From NCBI GenBank assembly GCA_020740485.1, contig DYMN01000006.1, positions 1 through 64,000 of the forward strand: a stretch of 64,000 bases of DNA. The letters are read 5' to 3'. A model generated the notes under the pieces. That model had not been told where the DNA came from and searched no databases. It saw nothing but the letters and a program-made list of their open reading frames with translations. A program made the translations under genes and the position numbers. Origin of the DNA: Polaribacter sp. Its GTDB lineage: Bacteria > Bacteroidota > Bacteroidia > Flavobacteriales > Flavobacteriaceae. Positions 34,017-42,726 of this stretch are shown one piece after another. Numbering within the stretch: the first letter of the stretch is position 1; the number at the start of each line of letters is the position of its first letter.

Positions 34017-34151
34017 AATTTTTTTTAGTTATAATTTTTATTTGTTTAGAGAACTTAATAGAAACGTAACCTATATTACATTTAAATTTTATGAAAGTCC
34101 AAAATATTTTCATATCATTGCATCTTGTAAAGTCTAATCCCAAGATTAAAA

Positions 34152-34877
34152 ATGAACGAATCAAATTTCGAATCCAACCCAAAGGTGAGAGATGTTGAAA
34201 TTACGCTTGCCCCCTTATCTAATTTTTTTATCAAGTTAGACCAAAACAACTTGATAGAATATGCTGATTTAGAATTCTGCAACATCATTGGTTATGACGA
34301 ACACGAATTAATCGGAGAATCTTTTCATAAGATTTTACATCCTTCTATGCCCAAGGTTTTTTTTGATATGTTGTATGAAAACCCATTAAACAGAGAAAAA
34401 TTTTTAATGGTGATTAAACTATTATCAAAAGATGGCAGATTTTTTTGGGTATTGAGCGAATACATCACTAAAACAAATAATTTTGGTGAGATTATTAATC
34501 AATATAACCGAAGTACAGCAGTGTCAAGTTATGTGGTGCAACAAATAGAACCACTTTATAAAATACTTTCGAGGATTGAGGCTAAAACAGGTAATACGGT
34601 AGTTTCGAGAAGGTATATCACCGGTTTTTTGGAGGAACAGATTACTACTTATCACGATTTTGCTAATAAACTATTTAGCAGTGTACCTAATACACCTGAA
34701 AATCAAGATTTTTTTGGAAACAATGCAACCAGCTTGAAAATTTTCAATAACCGAGAAGCTCATTTTAATCAAAATAATTTCAATCCATTTTTAGAGAACC
34801 CAAAAAAGGAAGCTGAAGAAGTCCCACATCCTCCAAAACGCGGATTTTTCAGTTTTTTATTCAATAGCAAGGAATAA
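34152..34877 (+). CDS. PAS-domain protein
   Basis: The 241-residue protein has a PAS domain at about residues 22-125 (FIKLDQNNLIEYADLEFCNIIGYDEHELIGESFHKILHP... LSKDGRFFWVLSEYITKTNNFGEI), of the redox/Aer-type fold. A helical segment (130-185) and a proline-rich tail follow (EEVPHPPKRGFFSFLF). There is no kinase, cyclase or DNA-binding domain, so it should work through a partner. It is 23 bases upstream of the unknown membrane gene. Possible sensor input; the ligand is unknown. Confidence 0.75.
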   Translation: MNESNFESNPKVRDVEITLAPLSNFFIKLDQNNLIEYADLEFCNIIGYDEHELIGESFHKILHPSMPKVFFDMLYENPLNREKFLMVIKLLSKDGRFFWVLSEYITKTNNFGEIINQYNRSTAVSSYVVQQIEPLYKILSRIEAKTGNTVVSRRYITGFLEEQITTYHDFANKLFSSVPNTPENQDFFGNNATSLKIFNNREAHFNQNNFNPFLENPKKEAEEVPHPPKRGFFSFLFNSKE

Positions 34878-34900
34878 ACTTTTTAACTCGTTATTATTGA

Positions 34901-35371
34901 ATGAATTGGAACACCCAACTTTTCCTACTAATCACATTAATTGTTGTCATCTATATTATTTGGCAATTGTTTGTATTTATTCTATTTGAGATTAAAAAGC
35001 AAATTAGAATTATTGATAAATACGAACAATATCTCGAAGCAGAGACCTCTTTTAAAAAAAGTGAAGAAGTGCTTTTATCACAAGTTGAAGGTGTTTTTGG
35101 GGCTGAAGTTTCTCAGCATTTGAAAGCCGGAACTATTTGGGAAAATATGCCAACTTATTTATTAGAAATAGCTTTGGGAGATCCAAAAAAAGTCGAGAAA
35201 ACGGAACTTTTTTATACCTGTGTGTATGGGCCCTACAAAGACATATTCCAAGAAGAGTATTATCTTAAAGTTAATGTCGACAAAAAAGCAGTTAAAAATT
35301 GGAGAAAATGTGTTTCAGAAGAAATACAGATTGAAAACAAAGAAATCAATCAACTGAATGCTGCCTTATGA
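34901..35371 (+). CDS. Unknown single-pass membrane protein upstream of the J-protein
   Basis: No family is recognised. The 156-residue protein has an N-terminal membrane helix ([25 protein letters not shown], residues 6-30), a helical charged linker and a globular cytosolic domain ([55 protein letters not shown]). Its stop overlaps the start of the J-domain gene by four bases (ATGA), so the two are translationally coupled and probably interact. Confidence 0.65.
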   Translation: MNWNTQLFLLITLIVVIYIIWQLFVFILFEIKKQIRIIDKYEQYLEAETSFKKSEEVLLSQVEGVFGAEVSQHLKAGTIWENMPTYLLEIALGDPKKVEKTELFYTCVYGPYKDIFQEEYYLKVNVDKKAVKNWRKCVSEEIQIENKEINQLNAAL

Positions 35372-36426
35372 GTTTTAAAAATTACTATCACATAATGGGT
35401 GTTTCTAAAACGGCAACCTCTCAGGAAATCAAAAGAGCCTATAAAAAATTGTCAGCAAAATTTCATCCTGATAAAAACGAAAATGATATTTTTCTGGGTG
35501 AAATGTTTAAAAACATCAATGAAGCCTATCATATTTTATCAGATGAGAAAAAAAGAGAACTCTTTGACAAACAATTAGATGAGTTAACAGAAACAGCAGA
35601 ACAAATCAGTGATGACGAGTTACAGATACTCTCCAAGATTATAAAAGATTATAAATTAAAAAAAAATAGTTATGAAGAAAAAAAATCAATTTATGTTAGG
35701 TTTCTCAATAAAAAATTTCCGAAAAGCAATTCTATCCGAAAAGTATTATTAGCTGCTATAATTATTTTAATATCCTATTTTAGCTTAAAACCTCAGTTTT
35801 ATGTTGTCAAAAATATAATGTATAGCCGCATTGAAAAAGATTCAGTATGGACTTCCATAAAATACACAAACGTTTATAGTGAATTAAATAAGAACAGTAA
35901 AATAATCGGAACTATTTTACCCAATAAAAAAATTAACTCAAAACTATATCGCGCCGGTTTTGTTAAAATTCAATTTATTGATAACAAAAATAATGTAAGA
36001 AAAGGATACCTTTATCAAACTGATTTGATGAAAAAAAGCAAAAGAGATGTTTTTCTCACCCAAATTTTCCATCCAAAATTAATTTTAAATAATCCTGAAA
36101 AAACAGATGAAATTTACAAAATTATTATTGAACACAATCCAAATTACCTTATAGAGCCTCAAGATATTGATTATTTGGTAAAATCAAAATCGGATCATTC
36201 AGAATATAAATACAGCATTGAGGACAAGACTATAGTAGAATATAAGTCTAATGTGAATTTAAACATTGAAGCTGTGGCTGAAAAAATTAAGTCTTTTGGT
36301 TTTGTCCTCGATGCTTCCCAAAACATATACCAATTAAAATACAACACAAATTATACCGTTGAAATAAAAAGCATAACCGATTCTAAAACCCAAATTATAT
36401 ACAGGTATTTTCCGGATAAACCTTAA
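35368..36426 (+). CDS. Membrane-anchored J-domain protein with SH3-like C-terminal part
   Basis: The 352-residue protein has a canonical J domain at residues 4-68 ([38 protein letters not shown] intact), so it can stimulate DnaK ATPase. After a basic linker comes one membrane helix ([15 protein letters not shown], about 124-140). It is followed by an SH3b-like beta segment ([49 protein letters not shown]) and a C-terminal domain of unknown type. Topology would put J in the cytosol and SH3b outside. It overlaps the preceding gene and abuts the convergent aldehyde dehydrogenase gene without a gap. Confidence 0.75.
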   Translation: MSFKNYYHIMGVSKTATSQEIKRAYKKLSAKFHPDKNENDIFLGEMFKNINEAYHILSDEKKRELFDKQLDELTETAEQISDDELQILSKIIKDYKLKKNSYEEKKSIYVRFLNKKFPKSNSIRKVLLAAIIILISYFSLKPQFYVVKNIMYSRIEKDSVWTSIKYTNVYSELNKNSKIIGTILPNKKINSKLYRAGFVKIQFIDNKNNVRKGYLYQTDLMKKSKRDVFLTQIFHPKLILNNPEKTDEIYKIIIEHNPNYLIEPQDIDYLVKSKSDHSEYKYSIEDKTIVEYKSNVNLNIEAVAEKIKSFGFVLDASQNIYQLKYNTNYTVEIKSITDSKTQIIYRYFPDKP

Positions 36427-37806
36427 TCATAATATTTTTTTTACCCAATTAAAATACCTAAACGGCACGTACTTCACAGGTAAATCCATCCAAGTAGGCG
36501 TAATGATTACAGAACGCGCGTTGCTAAATGCCTTAAAAGAATCAAAACCGTGATATTGACTCATCCCGCTATTGCCCACACCTCCAAAAGGCATATGATG
36601 GTTGGCTATATGCATTAAAGTGTCGTTAATACAAGCTCCTCCTGAAGTAGATTTAGATAGTATTTCTTTTGTTTTACTACTTTTCCCAAAATAATAAAAA
36701 GCCAATGGTTTTTCGTGAGCATTGACATAATCTAACGCTTCATCAACTTTATCAAAAGTTAAAATTGGAAATAGAGGTCCAAAAATTTCATCCTGCATAA
36801 TGGGGAAATCAGGTTGCACTTCGTCAATAATAGTGGGAGCAATGTATTTATCATTACTATCTATTTTACCACCAAATACTATTTTGCCGTGTTGCATCAA
36901 GGTTTGTAAGCGTACCACATTTTGAACATTGACAATACGCGGATAAAATTCGGACTGCTGTGGGTCTTCGCCATAAAAAGCTGTGATAGCTTTGGGAAGC
37001 TCTTCTAATAATTTACTTTTTACTCTATTATTCACAAAAATATAATCAGGAGCTATACAGGTTTGACCGGCATTGATAAGTTTTCCCCAAGCAATGCGTT
37101 TGGCAGCGACCATAATGTCAGCATCTTCATCCACAATACAAGGGCTTTTGCCTCCCAATTCCAAAACCATAGGCGTCAAATGTTCGGCAGCGTATTTCAT
37201 TACGATTTTTCCCAATGTAGGACTTCCCGTAAAAAAAATCAAATCATAACGCTGTGCCAACAACATTTGATTGACCTCACGTCCGCCATTGAAATAAGCA
37301 ATATAATGGCTTTCAAAAGTTTCTTTAACGATCTTTTCCATTACCGATGAAGTGTTCGGAGTGTAAGGCGATGATTTCAACATTGCGGTACAACCGGAAG
37401 AAATAGCCCCAATTAATGGAGCAAACAACAAATGAAAGGGATAATTCCAAGGAGCTATAATCAATGAAACACCCAATGGTTCGTAATAAATTCGACTACG
37501 GGAAGGCAATAATTGAATAGGAGTATAAACCCTATGTGGTTTTGCCCATTGTTTCAATTTTTTAATGTGAAAATCGAGTTCCCCAAGCACAATGCTGATT
37601 TCTGTTAAGTAGGCTTCTTGATAGGATTTGCGTAAATCTTGCCAAAGGGCATCGGCGATCTCTTTTTCATATTTTAAAATAGCCTTTTTAAGATTTTTAA
37701 GTTGTAAAATCCTATATTTAATATCTTTAGTAGTGTTAGATGCAAAAAATAGACGTTGCATATTTAATACAGTCTCTATGGATGGTTGTTCTATTTTATT
37801 TTGCAT
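36427..37806 (-). CDS. Aldehyde dehydrogenase (class 3-like)
   Basis: NAD(P)-dependent oxidation of aldehydes is expected. The 459-residue protein has PWNYPFHLLFAPLIGAISSGC, the catalytic glutamate motif LELGGKSPCIVDEDAD, the nucleophile in AWGKLINAGQTCIAPDYI and EIFGPLFPIL. The C-terminus is short with a basic hydrophobic end (YFNWVKKIL), as in membrane-associated fatty aldehyde dehydrogenases. It lies 62 bases after the SDR gene on the same strand; together they could oxidise fatty or aromatic alcohols to acids. Confidence 0.9.
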   Translation of the reverse strand: MQNKIEQPSIETVLNMQRLFFASNTTKDIKYRILQLKNLKKAILKYEKEIADALWQDLRKSYQEAYLTEISIVLGELDFHIKKLKQWAKPHRVYTPIQLLPSRSRIYYEPLGVSLIIAPWNYPFHLLFAPLIGAISSGCTAMLKSSPYTPNTSSVMEKIVKETFESHYIAYFNGGREVNQMLLAQRYDLIFFTGSPTLGKIVMKYAAEHLTPMVLELGGKSPCIVDEDADIMVAAKRIAWGKLINAGQTCIAPDYIFVNNRVKSKLLEELPKAITAFYGEDPQQSEFYPRIVNVQNVVRLQTLMQHGKIVFGGKIDSNDKYIAPTIIDEVQPDFPIMQDEIFGPLFPILTFDKVDEALDYVNAHEKPLAFYYFGKSSKTKEILSKSTSGGACINDTLMHIANHHMPFGGVGNSGMSQYHGFDSFKAFSNARSVIITPTWMDLPVKYVPFRYFNWVKKIL

Positions 37807-37868
37807 AATTTTTTTAATTTATAAAATTTCGTTAATTGATATTATACAAATATTTTAGGCAATAATAC

Positions 37869-38672
37869 TCACACTCTTCCTTTAAAATGATCCATGGTGT
37901 GATAGATTCCCAATATTTTACCGGCGACAAAATCAAAAGCTTTCACCGGTAAAATGCCTTGCGTCAATCGAATAAAGTGCATTCCCAAGGGCATACTGAC
38001 ATATATTTTATCTTTTTCAATTCCTTTTAGAATCATTTTAGCGGCGTATTCCGGTTTTAATATAGGGATGATTTGCGATTTTACACCGTCGAACATACCG
38101 GTATTGATATAATAAGGGGTTACGGTAGTAACTTTTACATTGGTATTCAAATACTCCATTTCGATACGCAAACTATCTGACCATCCGGTTGCTGCCCACT
38201 TACTGGCAACATAAACCGACATTTTTGGGTTGGAAATAAAACCTGCAGAAGAAGCAATATTGCAAATATGCCCTCCTCCATTTTGTATCATATCGGGTAA
38301 AAACTGTAGGGTAATTAACATCAACGAATTGGCATTAATTGCCATAGTTTTATTGATTTCTTGCGTGGAATGTTCGTGAAAATATTTCCCGACCACCATT
38401 CCGGCATTGTTTATTAAGATGTCAATGTTGCCGTGATTTTGTTTCACCAACTGAGCAGTATTAATGATTTCGCTTTCACTACTTACATCTACTTTGTAGC
38501 CTGTGATTTTACCCAAATGAGTAAATTCATTAATAGTAGTATCAATTCCGTTTTGATTGATGTCCCAAATGATGAGTTCAGCTCCTTTTTCAAGCGCCCT
38601 ACGCGTCATTATTTTCCCAATTCCCGAAGCGGCACCGGTAATGAGAACTTTGGTGTTAGAATGAATAAGCAT
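37869..38672 (-). CDS. Short-chain dehydrogenase/reductase
   Basis: NAD(P)-dependent SDR. The start is placed at the ATG giving MLIHSNTKVLITGAASGIGK, seven codons into the track ORF, so that the TGxxxGIG motif begins at residue 12. Other motifs are ILINNAGMVVGKY (NNAG), IASSAGFISNPKMSVYVASKWAATGW (Ser-Tyr-x3-Lys catalytic set) and VTTVTPYYINTGMF. A C-terminal hydrophobic helix region is typical of the long-chain/retinol-type group. Upstream of the aldehyde dehydrogenase gene. Confidence 0.85.
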   Translation of the reverse strand: MLIHSNTKVLITGAASGIGKIMTRRALEKGAELIIWDINQNGIDTTINEFTHLGKITGYKVDVSSESEIINTAQLVKQNHGNIDILINNAGMVVGKYFHEHSTQEINKTMAINANSLMLITLQFLPDMIQNGGGHICNIASSAGFISNPKMSVYVASKWAATGWSDSLRIEMEYLNTNVKVTTVTPYYINTGMFDGVKSQIIPILKPEYAAKMILKGIEKDKIYVSMPLGMHFIRLTQGILPVKAFDFVAGKILGIYHTMDHFKGRV

Positions 38673-38737
38673 TGTATGAAATATTTTCTCCAAATATACA
38701 ATTTGTCAGGAGAAAAAGCAAAATCATTTGAAATAAA

Positions 38738-38768
38738 AAAGTCCCAATCTAAAAGATTGGGACTTTTT
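38738..38768 (-). terminator. Intrinsic terminator of tRNA-Phe
   Basis: A perfect stem AAAAGTCCCAATCT / AGATTGGGACTTTT lies just past the tRNA 3' end, with a U run on the minus strand. Confidence 0.85.
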
Positions 38769-38771
38769 ATG

Positions 38772-38844
38772 TGGTACCCCCAGGAATCGAACCAGGGACA
38801 CATGGATTTTCAGTCCATTGCTCTACCAACTGAGCTAGGGTACC
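38772..38844 (-). tRNA. tRNA-Phe (GAA)
   Basis: The minus strand gives GGTACCCTAGCTCAGTTGGT..., anticodon loop CTGAAAA (anticodon GAA), T-arm GGTTCGATTCC and acceptor GGGTACC pairing with the 5' end, discriminator A, 73 nt. CCA is not encoded. Confidence 0.95.
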
Positions 38845-38928
38845 GTATTACTTATTTCTTTTTTTCAATTTTCAGTCTCTTTGCTTTACCATCCCGATAG
38901 ACCTGCCACGCAAGGCGTGGTATCGTGA

Positions 38929-38941
38929 GAGCTAGGGTACC
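38929..38941 (-). repeat. Duplicate of the tRNA-Phe 5' end
   Basis: GAGCTAGGGTACC repeats exactly the 13 bases covering the 5' acceptor and D-arm start of tRNA-Phe (38832-38844), 97 bases away in the same orientation. The 84 bases between hold a short hairpin (TGCCACGCAAGGCGTGGTA) and no gene. Confidence 0.6.
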
Positions 38942-38984
38942 TTTTTGAATGGGGTTGCAAATATAAGAAGTTTTTTTAATTAAC

Positions 38985-39016
38985 AAAAAACATCCGAAAA
39001 TTTCGGATGTTTTTTG
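38985..39016 (-). terminator. Intrinsic terminator of rplY
   Basis: Stem AAAAAACATCCGAAA / TTTCGGATGTTTTTT with a U run on the minus strand, 12 bases past the stop of rplY. Confidence 0.85.
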
Positions 39017-39027
39017 TTGAAAAAGTT

Positions 39028-39621
39028 TTATTCATCGTCTTCGTCGGCTTCTTCAGTTGCTACTGCAACGGCAGCTCCTCTTGCCATACGGACTTGACAA
39101 ATCACGATATTGTCGGGTTGGTTTATTTTATACTCCTCAACTCGGATGTCTTGAACAGTTACTTTTTCCCCAATTTTTAACTTCTCAATGTCAATGTTAA
39201 TAACATCCGGAAGATTTTTAGGTAATGCTGTAACAGACAATCTTGTGTTGGTAATTTTCAAAAGTCCTCCTGCTCTAACTCCGGCAGGGCTTCCATTTAG
39301 TTTTACAGGAATACTCATTGTAATCGATTTATCATCGTGCAATTGATAAAAATCTATGTGTAAAATTGCATCAGATACAGGGTGGTACTGAACATCTTGC
39401 TTGATAGCGTTAAACACCTTGTCACCACCTAAATCTAAACTCACCGTATGTACGTCAGGAGTATAAATTAAAGGTTTTAATGACATTTCATCAACTGAAA
39501 AGTGAATTACTTCCTTCCCTCCGTATAATACGCAAGGGACCTTTTCAGCATTACGTAGTGCCTTACTGTCTTTCTTGCCTACGCTTTCTCTTTTGGATCC
39601 TTTGATCGAAATAGATTTCAT
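39028..39621 (-). CDS. rplY: 50S ribosomal protein L25 (CTC-type)
   Basis: L25 binds 5S rRNA in the large ribosomal subunit. The 197-residue protein is the long general-stress (CTC) form: an N-terminal L25 domain (GSKRESVGKKDSKALRNAEKVPCVLYGG... AIKQDVQYHPVSDAILHIDFYQL) and a C-terminal beta domain (VKLNGSPAGVRAGGLLKITNTRLSVTALPKNLPDVINIDIEKLKIGEKVTV), with an acidic tail EEADEDDE. It is downstream of prs on the same strand, a conserved bacterial pairing. Confidence 0.95.
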   Translation of the reverse strand: MKSISIKGSKRESVGKKDSKALRNAEKVPCVLYGGKEVIHFSVDEMSLKPLIYTPDVHTVSLDLGGDKVFNAIKQDVQYHPVSDAILHIDFYQLHDDKSITMSIPVKLNGSPAGVRAGGLLKITNTRLSVTALPKNLPDVINIDIEKLKIGEKVTVQDIRVEEYKINQPDNIVICQVRMARGAAVAVATEEADEDDE

Positions 39622-39841
39622 TTGTTTATTGATTATTAATTATTGATTATTTGGTTATTTGGTTAATTATTATTATCTTATTTATTTCAAAAAAAAATTC
39701 GATGATTACTTCGAAATTAATAATATCAATTGCAACGTAAATAAAAAAATTGATTACTCTAATTTATTCTTGTAAAACTCTGTTTAATAAAAAAAGTTCA
39801 TCAAATAATAAAAATTATTCTTGCTTTTTACTTTTTACTTT

Positions 39842-40780
39842 TTACATTATAAATTGCCAACTCGTTGATTCATTGCCTTGAACATTATGCATCACCTGCG
39901 CAAATAAAGGGGCGCAAGATACAACTTTTATTTTATCATTCGCAAATTTTAATGGAATTGTATCTGTAACCATTACTTCAGTCAATGGTGAAGTGGTAAT
40001 TCTCTCATTAGCTTTACCTGAAAAAATAGCGTGTGTAGCAATGGCTCTTACGCTTTTTGCTCCTTTGTCTAACATCAATTCAGCTGCTTTTGTAATCGTT
40101 CCGGCAGTATCTATCATATCATCTACCAATATTACATTTTTTCCTTCCACGTTTCCAATGAGTTCCATTTTACTTACCACATTAGCTTTTTCTCTTTGCT
40201 TGTAACAGATAACCACATCTGAATCTAAATATTTTGAATAAGAATGTGCTCTCTTTGATCCTCCCATATCCGGTGATGCAATCACTAAATTATCTAACTG
40301 TAATGATTGAATATAAGGTATGAATATTGCTGAAGCATACAAATGGTCAACCGGTTTTTCAAAAAAACCTTGAATTTGGTCAGCGTGCAAATCCATCGTC
40401 ATAATTCGTGTAGCACCAGCGCTTTGCAATAAATTTGCTACCATTTTTGCCCCAATCGCCACTCTGGGTTTATCTTTTCTATCTTGGCGCGCCCATCCGA
40501 AATAGGGCATCACTGCCGTAACGTGGCGAGCCGATGCTCTTTTAGCAGCATCTAACATCAATAACATTTCCATTAAATTATCAGAAGGAGGCATGGTTGA
40601 GCCAATGATGAAAACCCTGCGTCCTCTCACAGATTCCTCAAAGGCAGGTTGAAACTCACCGTCGCTGAATCTTTGAACATTCACTTTACCTAACTCTAAT
40701 CCGTAACTTTTTGCAATTTTAAGCGCTAATTCCTCACTTTGAGAACACGCGAAAATTTTGGGTGGCAGATCAAAACTCAT
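39842..40780 (-). CDS. prs: Ribose-phosphate pyrophosphokinase
   Basis: Prs makes PRPP for nucleotide, histidine and tryptophan synthesis. The 312-residue protein carries FSDGEFQPAFEESVRGRRVFIIGST, the flexible-loop/ATP region YFGWARQDRKDKPRVAIGAKMVANLL, MDLHADQIQGFFEKPVDHLYAS, and the PRPP loop NVILVDDMIDTAGTITKAAELM. The 220 bases between prs and rplY are AT-rich with imperfect GATTATTAATTATT repeats. Divergent from tRNA-Leu. Confidence 0.95.
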   Translation of the reverse strand: MSFDLPPKIFACSQSEELALKIAKSYGLELGKVNVQRFSDGEFQPAFEESVRGRRVFIIGSTMPPSDNLMEMLLMLDAAKRASARHVTAVMPYFGWARQDRKDKPRVAIGAKMVANLLQSAGATRIMTMDLHADQIQGFFEKPVDHLYASAIFIPYIQSLQLDNLVIASPDMGGSKRAHSYSKYLDSDVVICYKQREKANVVSKMELIGNVEGKNVILVDDMIDTAGTITKAAELMLDKGAKSVRAIATHAIFSGKANERITTSPLTEVMVTDTIPLKFANDKIKVVSCAPLFAQVMHNVQGNESTSWQFIM

Positions 40781-40865
40781 AAATTAGCATTAATGAAGTT
40801 ATTTTGCAAAATTACATCTTTTTTACGGAAAACCTTACTAACATTTATAAAATCATTTTTTATTA

Positions 40866-40894
40866 TTGTTTTTCAAATATTTTTTCTACTTTTG
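40866..40894 (+). promoter_or_regulatory. Promoter of tRNA-Leu
   Basis: TTG (40866-40868), 18-base spacer, TACTTTTG (40887-40894), with the tRNA beginning 20 bases after the -7 box. Confidence 0.6.
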
Positions 40895-40913
40895 TCGTCC
40901 CTATTTCATTTAG

Positions 40914-40997
40914 GCCTTGGTGGCGGAATTGGTAGACGCGCTGGACTCAAAATCCAGTGCTAGCAATAGCGTGTGGGTTCGATTCCCACCCAAGGTA
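40914..40997 (+). tRNA. tRNA-Leu (CAA)
   Basis: Class II tRNA of 84 nt: acceptor GCCTTGG/CCAAGGT (terminal G-U), D-arm TGGCGGAATTGGTAGACGCG, anticodon loop CTCAAAA (anticodon CAA), a long variable arm TGCTAGCAATAGCGTG and T-arm GGGTTCGATTCCCAC. Discriminator A. Confidence 0.95.
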
Positions 40998-41007
40998 CTT
41001 TAAAATC

Positions 41008-41035
41008 AACATCCTCACGTGGGATGTTTTTTTTT
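41008..41035 (+). terminator. Intrinsic terminator of tRNA-Leu
   Basis: Stem AACATCC-tcacgt-GGATGTT followed by a run of T, 10 bases past the tRNA. The track start of ribF lies inside the tRNA and reads through this hairpin, so it cannot be the real start. Confidence 0.8.
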
Positions 41036-41059
41036 GTGATTAGATATTATACCCTATTT

Positions 41060-41983
41060 TTGTATAAATTTTTTAAATTGAACGAATCATATCCTTCCAT
41101 AATAGCACTTGGCACTTTTGACGGAGTGCATCTGGGACATCAACAAATTATTCATCAGGTTTTGACAATGGCATTCGATGAAAAGTTAAAACCTATTTTA
41201 GTTACTTTTTTTCCGCATCCTTCACATATCCTAAATCCTGAAAAACCCTTAAAACTGATAAATTCCATAGATGAGCGGGTCAAACTGATAAAAAGTCATG
41301 GCATTGAATCAGTTTATGTTCAGGAATTTACACGCGAATTTGCTAATCAGTCCGCTGCTGAATTTGTGGAAAACACACTACTCAAAGAGCTCAATATGAA
41401 AATATTAATCGTGGGGCATGATCACCAATTCGGCAAAAATAAAGAAGGGGACTTTGAGTTTTTATCTCAATTAGGCGCGAAAAAAGGATTCAAAGTGATT
41501 CAAGTTAAGCCTTTCTATTATCAAGGCTACTTAATCAGCTCAACACTCATCAGAAATTTAATTCTAGAAGGGGATTTTGATAAAGCCAATTCATTTTTGG
41601 GTTATCCCTTCTGCTTATTTGGAAAAGTGGTACAAGGCAATCAATTAGGAAGAAAAATCGGATTTAACACGGCTAATATCGTTTTAGACTTTTCCAATAA
41701 AATAGTCCCAAGATTGGGTGTTTACATCGTAAAAACAAATATCCTCGGAGAAATCGTTTGGGGAATGATGAATGTTGGTTTTCGACCCACAGTAGATGGA
41801 AAAACCCAAACCATTGAAGTTCATTTTTTCTTTTTTGATAAAGATTTGTATTTTCAACATTTGAAAATTAAAGTTTTACATTGGGTAAGGGAAGAAAGGA
41901 AGTTTTCTGATATTGACGAATTGAAGAACCAACTGAATAAAGATAAAAACACCGCTTTAACGTGGATTAATCAATATAAATAA
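41060..41983 (+). CDS. ribF: Bifunctional riboflavin kinase / FAD synthetase
   Basis: RibF phosphorylates riboflavin and adenylates FMN. The N-terminal nucleotidyltransferase domain has LGTFDGVHLGHQQI, VTFFPHPSHIL, ILIVGHDHQFGKNKEGDFEFL and ISSTLIRNLILEGDFDKAN. The C-terminal kinase domain has GKVVQGNQLGRKIGFNTANI, GVYIVKT and VWGMMNVGFRPTVDG. There is no ATG in a sensible place. I choose TTG 41060 (MYKFFKLNESYPSIIALGTF), whose start resembles flavobacterial RibF N-termini. TTG 41078 is the alternative and would follow a TATTTTTG box at 41055. folB overlaps the stop by one base. Confidence 0.9.
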   Translation: MYKFFKLNESYPSIIALGTFDGVHLGHQQIIHQVLTMAFDEKLKPILVTFFPHPSHILNPEKPLKLINSIDERVKLIKSHGIESVYVQEFTREFANQSAAEFVENTLLKELNMKILIVGHDHQFGKNKEGDFEFLSQLGAKKGFKVIQVKPFYYQGYLISSTLIRNLILEGDFDKANSFLGYPFCLFGKVVQGNQLGRKIGFNTANIVLDFSNKIVPRLGVYIVKTNILGEIVWGMMNVGFRPTVDGKTQTIEVHFFFFDKDLYFQHLKIKVLHWVREERKFSDIDELKNQLNKDKNTALTWINQYK

Positions 41984-42351
41984 TGGGAATCATTAAACTA
42001 AAAAACATCAAACTATATGCTTATCACGGATGCTTAAGAGAAGAAGCACTTATAGGCAGCGAATACAGAGTAGATTTAACTGTAAAGGCAAACTTAAAAC
42101 CTTCAGCAAAATCTGATAAGTTAAAAGATACCATAGATTATGTAACCCTAAATACCATTGTTAAGGAAGAAATGGCACTGCGCTCTGAACTATTGGAAAA
42201 CGTTGCCAAAAGAATAATAGATCGTATAATGAAAAATTTTCCTACCGTAACAATGATAGAAGTAGATGTTGCAAAAACCAACCCGCCCATTGGGGGGAAT
42301 GTGGAAAGTGTAAACGTGATATTGACAGAAAAACGCAAACTAAAAAAATAA
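41983..42351 (+). CDS. folB: Dihydroneopterin aldolase
   Basis: FolB cleaves 7,8-dihydroneopterin to 6-hydroxymethyl-dihydropterin in folate synthesis. The 122-residue protein has IKLKNIKLYAYHGCLREEALIGSEYRVDLTV, TIDYVTLNTIVKEEMA, ELLENVAKRIIDRI and EVDVAKTNPPIGGNVESVNVIL, covering the active-site Tyr/His/Glu and the conserved Lys-x-x-PPIGG. The ATG shares its A with the ribF stop (TAATG), implying coupled translation. Confidence 0.95.
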   Translation: MGIIKLKNIKLYAYHGCLREEALIGSEYRVDLTVKANLKPSAKSDKLKDTIDYVTLNTIVKEEMALRSELLENVAKRIIDRIMKNFPTVTMIEVDVAKTNPPIGGNVESVNVILTEKRKLKK

Positions 42352-42472
42352 TAGGTTTTTTTATTTTTTTATGTAAATTTGCATCCCCATAATGTTAGTA
42401 AGTGAGAGCTGAAAGGAAAAAATCATCCTTTTCCCTTTTAACTTTTTCCTTTTAACTTTTAACATTCTAATA

Positions 42473-42543
42473 GGCACTTTGGCCGAGTGGTCAGGCAGAG
42501 GTCTGCAAAACCTTGTACAGCGGTTCGAATCCGCTAGGTGCCT
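42473..42543 (+). tRNA. tRNA-Cys (GCA)
   Basis: 71 nt: acceptor GGCACTT/AGGTGCC, D-arm GGCCGAGTGGTCAGGC, anticodon loop CTGCAAA (GCA), T-arm GGTTCGAATCC, discriminator U as usual for Cys. Upstream, TAAATTTG at 42374-42381 is a plausible -7 box, leaving a leader of about 85 nt with CTTTTAACTTTTTCCTTTTAAC-type repeats. Confidence 0.95.
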
Positions 42544-42550
42544 CTGAAAG

Positions 42551-42587
42551 AAAACCATCATTCAACGAAGTTGTTTGATGGTTTTTT
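42551..42587 (+). terminator. Intrinsic terminator of tRNA-Cys
   Basis: Stem AAACCATCA...TGATGGTTT followed by T6. The stretch 42588-42726 leading to thrA is AT-rich; I found no Thr-rich leader peptide there. Confidence 0.75.
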
Positions 42588-42726
42588 GTTTTTCATCAAA
42601 GATTTTTATTTATTTGCTCAATAATTTAACAAAAAAAATGAAATGAGCATAACAAAAAGTTGATACCAACCGAAAATGATTATGCGAATTCCATCTGACC
42701 TTTAAAAAACAATTAAACATAAGCGG

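Noticed and set aside
38845-38941. A second, complete tRNA at the repeated GAGCTAGGGTACC
   Set aside because: Only 13 bases match; no anticodon or T-arm follows.
40973-41059. ribF start at 40973 or ATG 41024
   Set aside because: The first lies inside tRNA-Leu and the second inside its terminator hairpin.
41033-41062. ribF promoter TTTG-N18-TATTTTTG
   Set aside because: It fits the consensus but overlaps the TTG at 41060, which I prefer as start on sequence resemblance; only one of the two can be right, so it is not listed as a feature.
42588-42726. Threonine attenuator leader peptide before thrA
   Set aside because: The only short ORFs (such as MIMRIPSDL) have no Thr or Ile run and there is no attenuator hairpin.
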